A stretch of DNA of 42,558 nucleotides, taken from positions 28,836 through 71,393 of the forward strand of contig DYJS01000003.1 in NCBI GenBank assembly GCA_020723005.1, read 5' to 3'. Below, in pieces: positions 10,452 through 18,626 of the stretch (position 1 is its first letter; every line of letters begins with the position of its first letter). Source of the DNA: Candidatus Methylomirabilis sp. (GTDB taxonomy: Bacteria; Patescibacteriota; DYJS01). The translations under genes and the position numbers were made by a program. The notes beneath the pieces were generated by a model that saw nothing but the letters and a program-made list of their open reading frames with translations, searched no databases and was not told where the DNA came from.

Positions 10452-10652
10452 ATTGCAAGATTTTTCTTTTTCAGAAAAACAATGTATAAGATAAGTTTTC
10501 CAAGCTTGTTTTAAAACTTTTAAAATTCTATATTTCAAAAAATTAAAAAAATTTTAGATTTTTTCTGTATTTATTCAAAAATTTTTTTCTATAAAATTCA
10601 AATTTCAAGACCTATTTCACCATTAACATATTTTTCTGAGAAAAAATTAAAT

Positions 10653-11897
10653 TTGGGTAGTTTAGTTTTGGTTTCAATAAAATCAAAACTGGAGTTTGGA
10701 ATTATACTTTCCGAAGATGAAAATCAAAATTTTAAAACAAAAAAAATTGAAAAAGTTTTTCCAATTATTTATGAGAAAAATCAATTAGATTTTTTTAAAT
10801 CTCTTAATTCAAAAATTTTTGGGACGATTTTAAAAAATTCAAAAACAATTTTTGAAAAGTTGATTTCATCTTCAGAAATAAAAAAATTAAATTTTAAGAT
10901 AGAAAAGAATTTTAATAAAAGGAGGGGTTTTTCAAAAAATTTTATTCAAATTTTAGAAAATAAAGATTTTCAAAATACGATTTTCGTTGGTGCAACGAAT
11001 AAAGAAAGCTGGATTTTAGATTTTCAAAAAATTTCATATAAAAAAAATTTCTCTTTTTTCTCTTCTGAAAATCTTTTTATTTCAAAAAATTTTATTGTTT
11101 TACCTTTTAAAAATATCGAGAAGATCGTTTTATTAAATTATCATAAAAAAGAATTTTTTGGATTTTTTGACCAAAAAGATGTAGATTTTTTGGATCTCTT
11201 TGAATCTTTGGCAAAATTTTTAAAAATTCCTATCTTTTTTCATTCTGCAACACCAAATTTTTCAGAAGCAAAAAGTTTGAAAATTTCAAACTTAAAGTTT
11301 TTTCCAAAATCTTTTATTGTTTCACTTGATTCGGAGAGAAAAAAAGGAAATTTTGGAATTCTTTCAGAATTTTCTAAAGAAAAAATTCTTTCTAAAAAAA
11401 GAATTCTTGTTTTGTGGAACAAAAAAACCGATGGATTTTTTGAATGTATGGAGTGTGGTTTTATATCTCAAAAAATTGAAGATATTTGTCCTATTTGCAA
11501 AGGATATAACTTTTATCAAAAATCAAAAGGAATAAATCAAATTCAGAAAAATTTAGAAAAGGAGGTTGGAAAAGGTGTTGAAATTTTTGAAAAAGAGAAA
11601 AAAGTAAAAGATTTTGAGATTTTGCTTTCAACAACTGCAATTTTTGATTCTAAAAAAATATCAGATTTTCAATTTGATCTTATTATTATCCTAAACACAC
11701 AAAATCTTTTTTTTCAAAAAGATGAAAATTCCGATGAAAAATTTTTTCAAAAAATTTTTGATATCTCTTTTGAGTCTTTTGCAAATGATTTAGAAGTGAT
11801 TTTTCAAAGTTTTAACTATCTTGATCCCTTGCTTCAGTTTGGAGCTTTTTTAAATTATCAAGGATTTTTTGAATGGATGAAAGATCAAAATTTTTGA
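10653..11897 (+). CDS. PriA-like primosomal protein with degenerate helicase domain
   Basis: Zinc-ribbon CMECGFISQKIEDICPICKG and following GINQIQKNLEKEV, in PriA order; IPIFFHSATPNFSEA corresponds to the PriA GSATPSLES motif. No GKT or DEEH. Confidence 0.7.
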   Translation: MGSLVLVSIKSKLEFGIILSEDENQNFKTKKIEKVFPIIYEKNQLDFFKSLNSKIFGTILKNSKTIFEKLISSSEIKKLNFKIEKNFNKRRGFSKNFIQILENKDFQNTIFVGATNKESWILDFQKISYKKNFSFFSSENLFISKNFIVLPFKNIEKIVLLNYHKKEFFGFFDQKDVDFLDLFESLAKFLKIPIFFHSATPNFSEAKSLKISNLKFFPKSFIVSLDSERKKGNFGILSEFSKEKILSKKRILVLWNKKTDGFFECMECGFISQKIEDICPICKGYNFYQKSKGINQIQKNLEKEVGKGVEIFEKEKKVKDFEILLSTTAIFDSKKISDFQFDLIIILNTQNLFFQKDENSDEKFFQKIFDISFESFANDLEVIFQSFNYLDPLLQFGAFLNYQGFFEWMKDQNF

Positions 11898-12051
11898 TAA
11901 ATTTTATTTTTTTACTTATAATTTTTAAAATTTAATTTTTTAAAAAAATTCTAACCAAAGTTTCTTTTTTTGAAATTAAAAAATGTATTGTAAATAAAAA
12001 AATAGAATTTTGTAAAGAAAATTCTATTTTTCAAAAATTTGCAAAAAGGTT

Positions 12052-12321
12052 TTATACTTTTGCCTTTTCTTTTTTTGTTGAAATAAATAATTTTTCAACT
12101 GGTTCAACTTGAGTTAAATTTTTATATGTTTTTAAGCAGTGCGTGCAAATATTTATACGAACAGAAGTTGATCCACCTGCAATTTTAATTTTTAATTTTT
12201 GAATATTTGGTTTAAATTCTCTTTTCTTTTTTTGAGCTTTTCTAAACCAACCACCACCATATTGATGTTGAATTGTATTTCCTATTGTTCTTCCTTTTCC
12301 ACAAATTTCACACTTTGCCAT
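12052..12321 (-). CDS. rpmB: 50S ribosomal protein bL28
   Basis: AKCEICGKGRTIGNTIQHQ...KPNIQKLKIKIAGGSTSVRINICTHCLKTYKN. Confidence 0.92.
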   Translation of the reverse strand: MAKCEICGKGRTIGNTIQHQYGGGWFRKAQKKKREFKPNIQKLKIKIAGGSTSVRINICTHCLKTYKNLTQVEPVEKLFISTKKEKAKV

Positions 12322-12365
12322 TTAAAAAATTTAATCTAGTTAAAAACCAAAGAAAACCTAAACAA

Positions 12366-13400
12366 ATGGAAGAAAAAAATCAAGAAAAAATTTTAAATTT
12401 GCGAAATAATCAGAATTTGGGCAATTTTTTTTCAAAAAATACGATAGATTTGAGGAAAAACTCTTCATATTTCTCTAAAAAGAAAGAAGAGAAAGCTAAA
12501 GAATTTTTTTATTTTTCAGAAAGTATAAAAAAGAAAAGCTCTTTTTTCTCTTTTTCAACAATTTTTACATCAATCTTTGCAGTTTTTTTAAGTATAATTT
12601 TTGTTGGATCTGGAATAATTGGTGCAGTATCATTAAAATTTTGGCTTCCAAAAGTTTTTTACGAAAATATCTTAGAAAATAAAAATTCTGAAAAAATTTT
12701 TATTCCAGATTTTTTATTTGAAGAAATTGATAAATCTAAAGAAGATCCTGATGTTTTTGATTTTCAAACAAAACATTTGATTTTAAGATATGAAGATTTT
12801 CAAGAAAATTTTGTTGAAGGCCTTGGGGTTCCTCCAACGACAACTTTTGATGAATTTATTAGAAATTTAGATAGATTAAACTCTGAAAATATGACAAGTG
12901 TTACAATTTATGATTTTTTGAAATCTCTCTTTTTTAAGGAAAAAGAAAGTAAAAAAAATTATTCAGTAATTCTTGTTGGTGGTTATTCTGGTCAGTATAA
13001 AGCTTTTCAAATTTTGAAATCAAAAAAAATTAAAGCAACTTTTTTTATTCCATCTGAAAAAATTGGAAAAAGTGGATTTTTAAATTGGGAAGAGGTTCGC
13101 GAGATATCTGATGCAGGATATGAAATTGGTGCAACCGGATATGAATATTTGAGAATGGGAGGAATGAAAACGGGTGAGCAAAATTTTCAAATTAAAGAGA
13201 GTAAAAAGATTTTAACACAAAAACTAGAAAAAGAGATCTTGCTTTTCTATTATCCTTTTGGAAGCTATACAGCAGATACATTGGCATTGGTAAGAAATAA
13301 TGAATTTGTTGGTGGAATTGGAAACGGAGAAAGTATTAATCAAGATTTGGCAAAAAGTTTGGAACTTCAAACTTTGTATGCAAAGTCATATTTTGGATAG
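12366..13400 (+). CDS. Membrane-anchored NodB-fold (polysaccharide deacetylase-like) protein lacking catalytic residues
   Basis: One TM segment, then IKATFFIPSEKIGKSGFLNWEEVREISDAGYEIGATG...FYYPFGSYTADTL typical of the NodB homology domain. Start placed at ATG 12366, because the listed ORF start at 12273 runs antisense into rpmB. Confidence 0.75.
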   Translation: MEEKNQEKILNLRNNQNLGNFFSKNTIDLRKNSSYFSKKKEEKAKEFFYFSESIKKKSSFFSFSTIFTSIFAVFLSIIFVGSGIIGAVSLKFWLPKVFYENILENKNSEKIFIPDFLFEEIDKSKEDPDVFDFQTKHLILRYEDFQENFVEGLGVPPTTTFDEFIRNLDRLNSENMTSVTIYDFLKSLFFKEKESKKNYSVILVGGYSGQYKAFQILKSKKIKATFFIPSEKIGKSGFLNWEEVREISDAGYEIGATGYEYLRMGGMKTGEQNFQIKESKKILTQKLEKEILLFYYPFGSYTADTLALVRNNEFVGGIGNGESINQDLAKSLELQTLYAKSYFG

Positions 13401-13520
13401 TTGTTTAAAAATTAGACCCTTACAAAATTATTTATAAACTTTCATATTTTCAAAATTTTTTGATAATTTTATAATTTTAAAAATTATATTTTACCAAAAT
13501 AAGGATTTAAATATAAATTT

Positions 13521-14252
13521 TTATTTTTTTATCCAATGTTTCTTTAAAGCTTTTGTGATATGATAAAGTTGTTCAATTCTTTTTTCAAAAAATTCAATCT
13601 CTTTTGATTCAAATGCAGTTTGTTCTTTTGGATGAGTATAATTTATTGAAATTGAAATTGGTAAAGTTCCAGATTTTAAAATATCAATAATAGGAATAAA
13701 ATGAAAGTCCCATAAATCTCCATATTCTCCGTTGTAGTTTATAAAAAAATCTAAAAATTTTTTTGTCATAATTCTGACACCGAACCACATATCAAAATCA
13801 AAATTTGTTAAATTTTTCCAAAAAAGATTTCCTGCAATCTCTGAACAAACTTGGTTTTCTGGATATGATTCCATTGAGACCCTTCTCGGAATAACAAATT
13901 CAGCTTCTTTTTTCAAAATTGGTTCTGCACATACAGAAAGATAATTTATCATATCAATTTTTTCTGGTTCAAGCCAAGCAAAAATATTGTTTTTTGAGTT
14001 TTGCTTTGCAAGTTCAAAAACCTCTCTTCTAGACGCTCCCATTCCTGTATTTTTTTGAACAAAAATTTTTGCACCAAAATTTTGAATTGTTTTAAAAAAG
14101 TTTTTTTCAGATCCACCATCAACAACAAAAACTTCAAAATTCATATTTCTTGCATTCTTAATCATTTGAATTGCAAGTTTTTTTCTAATTGTATCGCGAA
14201 AGCTTCCTTCTTTATAAAATGTTGTTGTTAGGATTGTAATATTTTCATTCAT
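13521..14252 (-). CDS. Glycosyltransferase family 2-like protein
   Basis: NITILTTTFYKEG, FEVFVVDGGS, GMGASRREVFELA give a GT-A-like layout. Confidence 0.65.
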   Translation of the reverse strand: MNENITILTTTFYKEGSFRDTIRKKLAIQMIKNARNMNFEVFVVDGGSEKNFFKTIQNFGAKIFVQKNTGMGASRREVFELAKQNSKNNIFAWLEPEKIDMINYLSVCAEPILKKEAEFVIPRRVSMESYPENQVCSEIAGNLFWKNLTNFDFDMWFGVRIMTKKFLDFFINYNGEYGDLWDFHFIPIIDILKSGTLPISISINYTHPKEQTAFESKEIEFFEKRIEQLYHITKALKKHWIKK

Positions 14253-14331
14253 TTAAATTTGTTATCTTAAAAATTATAAAAATTTTATGTTAATTTTAAA
14301 TTTATGATATTCGCGAAATTTGATGAATATA

Positions 14332-15027
14332 TTAGAGCTTGTTTTTAAATTTATGAATTAAAAAATTTATCTCTAACCATAGTAGAATTTCTGATACAGC
14401 AATTTTTTCTATAATGCCTCTGTGGTTTAAAATTGGTTTATATAATCCAAAAATTCCAACAGCTAATAAAAACATTTGAAAAATTGAAGTTATAAAAATA
14501 AAAATGGTTATATGTTTTAAAAAAATATTATTTTTCCAAATGCTTGTTTTTTGTAAATTTTTTATATAGTTTATAAAAAATATTATTCCTAAACAACCAA
14601 GAAAAAAAGCAAAAGATGTATGTGTCCAGTTTTCTATATTGCTTTTATAAATATTTGAATTTATTCCAGATCTAAAAATAGTTAACGATATTGTTGTTGA
14701 TGTAATTAAAATTGGAATAAAGTTTTGGTTTTTTTTGACAGAAGACAATAGAAATTTTGATATAAAAAAAAGATAAATTCCAAAAATAATAAAATTTATA
14801 TCTTGAAATTTTGAGTGCTCTCCGAGCGATATTCTGGATATTGTGTCTCGAATTTGGTTATATTCGTTTTGGTGAAGAGAAATTATGATATAAGAAATTG
14901 TAAAAATAAAAGGTTCAGTTATTAAAAAAATATCTAGAAAGATATTAAAATATTTATTATAGTTTTGTAGTTTTTTTGTCGTAGTTAAAAAAATATCTCT
15001 TTTTAGAATGTAGAATTTTTTTAACAT
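14332..15027 (-). CDS. DUF998-like integral membrane protein
   Basis: 231 aa with about six hydrophobic segments; YNQIRDTISRISLGEHSKFQDINFIIFG resembles the DUF998 N-terminal pattern. Confidence 0.5.
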   Translation of the reverse strand: MLKKFYILKRDIFLTTTKKLQNYNKYFNIFLDIFLITEPFIFTISYIIISLHQNEYNQIRDTISRISLGEHSKFQDINFIIFGIYLFFISKFLLSSVKKNQNFIPILITSTTISLTIFRSGINSNIYKSNIENWTHTSFAFFLGCLGIIFFINYIKNLQKTSIWKNNIFLKHITIFIFITSIFQMFLLAVGIFGLYKPILNHRGIIEKIAVSEILLWLEINFLIHKFKNKL

Positions 15028-15091
15028 AGAAAATTTTTATAATTTTTTTCTTTTAAAAGCAGTTTTTAATTTTTTAGAAATAAATTATTAT

Positions 15092-15127
15092 AAAAAACCT
15101 TCTCTTTAACAAAAGAGAAGGTTTTTT
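15092..15127 (-). terminator. Rho-independent terminator downstream of rplL (bidirectional-looking)
   Basis: AACCTTCTCTTT-AACA-AAAGAGAAGGTT, a perfect 12-bp stem flanked by A-run and T-run. Confidence 0.9.
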
Positions 15128-15142
15128 GTTTTTTGTAGAAAT

Positions 15143-15556
15143 TTATTTTAATTCAACTTTTGCTCCAGCTTCTTCAAGTGTTTTTTTCATACTTTCTGCA
15201 TCTTCTCTTTTAACACCTGTTGCAACAACAAATGGTAATGTACCTTCCGTTGCATCTTTCGCTTCTTTTAAACCAAGTTCTGGTTTAACTGCTCGAAGTG
15301 CTTTGATAACTGCAAGTTTTTGTTCTCCAACTGCTGATAATAAAACATCAACAATAGCCTTTTCTTCTTCAGTTTCTGCTGGTGCTCCTGCTGGTGCTAC
15401 TCCAACTGTTGCAACTGCAACTGGTGTTGATGCTGTGACACCAAATTCATCTTCCATAGCATGAACTAACTCCGCTGCTTCAACAAGGGTTAACTTTTTT
15501 ATCTCTTCCAAAAGTTTTGCAACATTCTTGGATAATTCTTTTTTTTCTTCGCTCAT
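15143..15556 (-). CDS. rplL: 50S ribosomal protein bL12 (L7/L12)
   Basis: EEEKAIVDVLLSAVGEQKLAVIKALRAVKPELGLKEAKDATEGTLPFVVATGVKREDAESMKKTLEEAGAKVELK. Confidence 0.96.
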   Translation of the reverse strand: MSEEKKELSKNVAKLLEEIKKLTLVEAAELVHAMEDEFGVTASTPVAVATVGVAPAGAPAETEEEKAIVDVLLSAVGEQKLAVIKALRAVKPELGLKEAKDATEGTLPFVVATGVKREDAESMKKTLEEAGAKVELK

Positions 15557-15601
15557 CGTAAAAATTTAATTATTAAAAATTTTTAAAAATTTAAAATCAA
15601 G

Positions 15602-16123
15602 TTAATTCGAAAATTTCTGACTTGCTTCTTTTATTACAATTGCAAGGTTTTGAATCGGAGCATTAACAACACGAACAATTCCAGAAATAACTCCATTTAG
15701 AACTTCAGCCATCTTTCCAAAAAGTTCCGTTTTTGATGGTAGTTTAGAAATTGCTTCAATTTCATTAGAAGACAAAATCTTTCCATCAAAAAAACCACCC
15801 TTAAACTTTACTTTTTCACCTTTAATTTTTTCTGTTCCGAAAATCTTTAAAACTTTCATTTCATCAGCAAGATCTGTTGCAACAAGGGTTGAACCGTTTA
15901 ATTCAATTTTTTCACCACCAAATATTTTTGAAAATGCTAAGGAAATGATTGTATTTTTTGAAATGCTGAGGTCTCCACCATTTTCACGAACTTTTTTTCG
16001 TAAATTTGTCTGTTCTTCAAAATTTAAGTTTGGATTTTGAATTAAAACAATTGTTTTTGCTCTTTTGAACATATCTAAAAGAGAATCTAATTGTTCTGAT
16101 TTTTTTGATTTTGATACTGCCAT
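15602..16123 (-). CDS. rplJ: 50S ribosomal protein uL10
   Basis: N-terminal KSKKSEQLDSLLDMFKRAKTIVLIQ and position immediately upstream of rplL. Confidence 0.9.
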   Translation of the reverse strand: MAVSKSKKSEQLDSLLDMFKRAKTIVLIQNPNLNFEEQTNLRKKVRENGGDLSISKNTIISLAFSKIFGGEKIELNGSTLVATDLADEMKVLKIFGTEKIKGEKVKFKGGFFDGKILSSNEIEAISKLPSKTELFGKMAEVLNGVISGIVRVVNAPIQNLAIVIKEASQKFSN

Positions 16124-16135
16124 TTTAATTTTTTA

Positions 16136-16215
16136 AATAAAAAACCTGCTTAATTTTTAATTTTGCAGGAACAGATCTCGTTAGGTCTTACAATTTTTGC
16201 CTAATTTCTTAAATC
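16136..16215 (-). promoter_or_regulatory. Candidate L10-type leader / transcription attenuator of rplJ-rplL
   Basis: Minus strand: TTAGG...CCTAACGAGATCTGTT followed by CCTGC-AAAATTAAAAATTAA-GCAGG-TTTTTT ending about 10 nt before the rplJ ATG. Confidence 0.55.
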
Positions 16216-16453
16216 CAAAATATCTCTAAAAAAACTATTTTTCTTGTCAAGGAATAAAATTTTATGGTTTTAAAATTTTAAGTTTGATCAAAAAAATAGT
16301 TCAATTGAATTTTTAAAAAGAATTAAAAAACATTATTGGATGAAGTTAAAAAGGCAATTTATTAAATTTTAAAAAACTCTAGACATTTATAAATTTCGAT
16401 TTAGCATGATTTGAAAGGTTGAAGAGAGAGAAATTAAGTACATTAAAAATTTT

Positions 16454-16691
16454 AGCACGAGTCTTAAGGACCACCGAGAACCTTTCTTGTGTTTCTTAAA
16501 TCCTATTGGTAAGAAGCAAAAGGTTCTCTCCTTTGGACTCTTGCTAGTTGAAGAAGGCAGACCGATCTCTGCCGATCAGTTTTTAAAAAATAAAAAAAGT
16601 TAGTTTTTTAAAAAATAAAACAAAAAGTTCGTATAAAAAACTGATGGGGCAAACCCCAAAAAACCGGCAAGAAAAGCTACAAAAAGATCGG
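16454..16691. ncRNA. Candidate structured non-coding RNA(s), strand unresolved
   Basis: Long imperfect hairpin 16454-16545 (AGCACGAGTC/GACTCTTGCT; GAGAACCTT/AAGGTTCTC), then nested pairings CCGATCT(16562-16568)/AGATCGG(16685-16691), TGCCG/CGGCA, ATCAGTTTTT/AAAAACTGAT, and GGGG-CAAA-CCCC. No plausible ORF. Confidence 0.5.
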
Positions 16692-16778
16692 ATAAAGTGG
16701 CAAAAACATAATTTTTTGAAAAAAGAGGTTTTATTTTAAAAGGCAAAATCTACTATCAAAAAATTATAGAACAAAAAA

Positions 16779-16844
16779 TAAAAAACCCTTTTGTCAAGGT
16801 TGCTAGTGACCTAAAAAAGCAAACCAAAACGAGAGGGTTTTTTT
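16779..16844. terminator. Terminator-like inverted repeat with internal structure
   Basis: AAAAAACCCT ... AGGGTTTTTT enclosing short pairings (GTCA/TGAC; GGTTGC/GCAAACC). Confidence 0.45.
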
Positions 16845-17094
16845 ATTGGTTTCGAATGCTTAATAAAGATATAAAATTTTGTTAAAATCGGTTAGAAAAA
16901 GTAATGTTTGTAATCAATCTCTAAAAACAATAAATCCATTAAGCAATTTTAGGAATTTATTAATTTTAAGATTTTTAAGTAAATTTGAAAAATTTAATAT
17001 TAAAATTTTAGTGATTTTTATTTTACAGAAATTTTAAAACTCAAAAAAAATTTAACAAATTATTTATAAGTTTTATCATGTAAAAGATAAAAGA

Positions 17095-17343
17095 TTATTT
17101 TCCAAATATACTTGCTATTGCATTTCCGATCACATCAAATCCACCAGCCCAAACAATTACTCCAGAAAAAGTTAAAAAACTTCCAAATAGTACCATGAAA
17201 AGCATTGTTCCTCCCGGACCAAGAATTTTTTCTGCAAAATCTAAACCACCAAACCAATTATCAATCTCTCTTCTAAATTTTATTAAAGCAATTCCAGATG
17301 CAATTAATAATGCACCTTGAAAAATTTTTATTATTATCTCCAT
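17095..17343 (-). CDS. Small two-TM membrane protein of unknown function (82 aa)
   Basis: Hydrophobic segments ALLIASGIALI and TMLFMVLFGSFLTFSGVIVWAGG; ATG start and clear stop. Confidence 0.6.
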   Translation of the reverse strand: MEIIIKIFQGALLIASGIALIKFRREIDNWFGGLDFAEKILGPGGTMLFMVLFGSFLTFSGVIVWAGGFDVIGNAIASIFGK

Positions 17344-17474
17344 AAACTATTCACTACTTTCAACTCTCTTTTACATTTCAATTATAAAAAATCAATTTTT
17401 GTTTAAAAAATTCTTTTACAAAAATCTTTAAAACTTTTTTATTTAAGTTAGTTTTTTTCTGAATTTAAAAATTT

Positions 17475-18552
17475 ATGGAATTTGTAGAAAGAATCGCAAA
17501 ACTTAGGAGGTTTCTTTGAAATAGATTTTAAAAAATCTGAAATTTTAAAGATGAATAACGAGATTTTAAATGAAAAAGATTACCAAAAAATTTCACAATT
17601 ATCTAAAAATGTTTCTGATTTAGAAAAGGTTATTTCTGAATTTGAACAAATTGAAAAACTTTTTTCTGATCTTCTTGAAGTTCAAGATTTTTTAAAGGAA
17701 GATTTTTCTGAAGAGTGGAAAAAAGAAGAAGAAAGAATTTCTTTTGAGTTGGAGTCAAAAATTTTAGCTGAAGAAGAAAAATTAAAATTTTCTGGTCCAT
17801 ACGACAAACTTCCTTGTACTTTGGAAATTCATGCTGGAACAGGTGGAACCGAAGCGATGGATTGGGCAGGAATGATTCTTAGGATGTATCTTAGGTTTTG
17901 TGAAAAAAATGGTTTTGATGCAAAAATTATTGATAAATTAGATGGAGAAGATGCTGGAATAAAAAGTGCAACAATTGAGATTTCGAACGAATTTGCTTTT
18001 GGAAATTTTAGATCGGAGAGTGGAACTCACAGACTGGTTAGAATTTCCCCTTTTAATTCTCAAGGGCTTCGTCAAACTTCTTTTGCTCTCGTTATCGTGA
18101 CACCTATTTTTCCAGAAAGTCAAAATCAAAATACAGATGAAATTAAAAAAGAAGATATTGAGTTGCAATCTTATCATTCTAGTGGAAAAGGTGGTCAAAG
18201 TGTGAACACAACAAATTCTGCTGTTAGAATTATTCATAAAGAAAGTGGAATTGTTGTAACTTGTCAAACCGAGAGAAGTTTTGAACAGAATAAAAGAAAG
18301 GCAATGGCTTTGCTTCAATCGAAGTTGAAATTTTTAAAACTTGAACAAGAATCTGAAAAAACAAATTTAGCTCGTGGTGAGGTGAAAACTGGAAGTTGGG
18401 GAAATCAGATCAGAAATTATGTTCTTCAACCTTATCAACTTGTCAAAGACACAAGAACTCGTGTTGAATCAAAAGATCCAGATGCTGTTCTTGATGGAGA
18501 GTTAAAAATTTTTATTGATGCATTTTTGGAAGGAAAGATCTTGCAAGAATAA
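17475..18552 (+). CDS. prfB: Peptide chain release factor 2, expressed through programmed +1 frameshift
   Basis: SPF tripeptide in ISPFNSQGLRQTSFA, GGQ in HSSGKGGQSVNTTNSAVRI. Upstream 14-codon zero-frame ORF ATG(17475)...CTT AGG AGG TTT CTT TGA(17517-17519) joins in +1 to EIDFKKSEILKMNNEILNEK. Confidence 0.93.
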
Positions 18553-18626
18553 AATTTTCATTTTAATTTTTAAAATTTAGTTATAAGGAAATCTTTAAAA
18601 AATTTAGATTTAATAGTTCTATTTGT

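Noticed and set aside
12273-12365. N-terminal extension MYFLLFFLFHKFHTLPFKK of the NodB-fold ORF
   Set aside because: It overlaps the rpmB start antisense; the ATG at 12366 is more likely.
15126-15464. 112-aa plus-strand ORF (Ala/Ser/Thr-rich)
   Set aside because: It is the complement of rplL; the composition is an artefact of the Ala/Glu-rich L7/L12 sequence.
16380-16870. tmRNA, RNase P RNA, SRP RNA or 6S RNA in the non-coding block
   Set aside because: I looked on both strands for GGNTTCGAC and the tRNA-like T-arm (tmRNA), GAGGAAAGTC and AGAANCCCG (RNase P), and the GGAA-tetraloop SRP core; none is convincing. 6S cannot be excluded by sequence alone, but the rod is too short for it.
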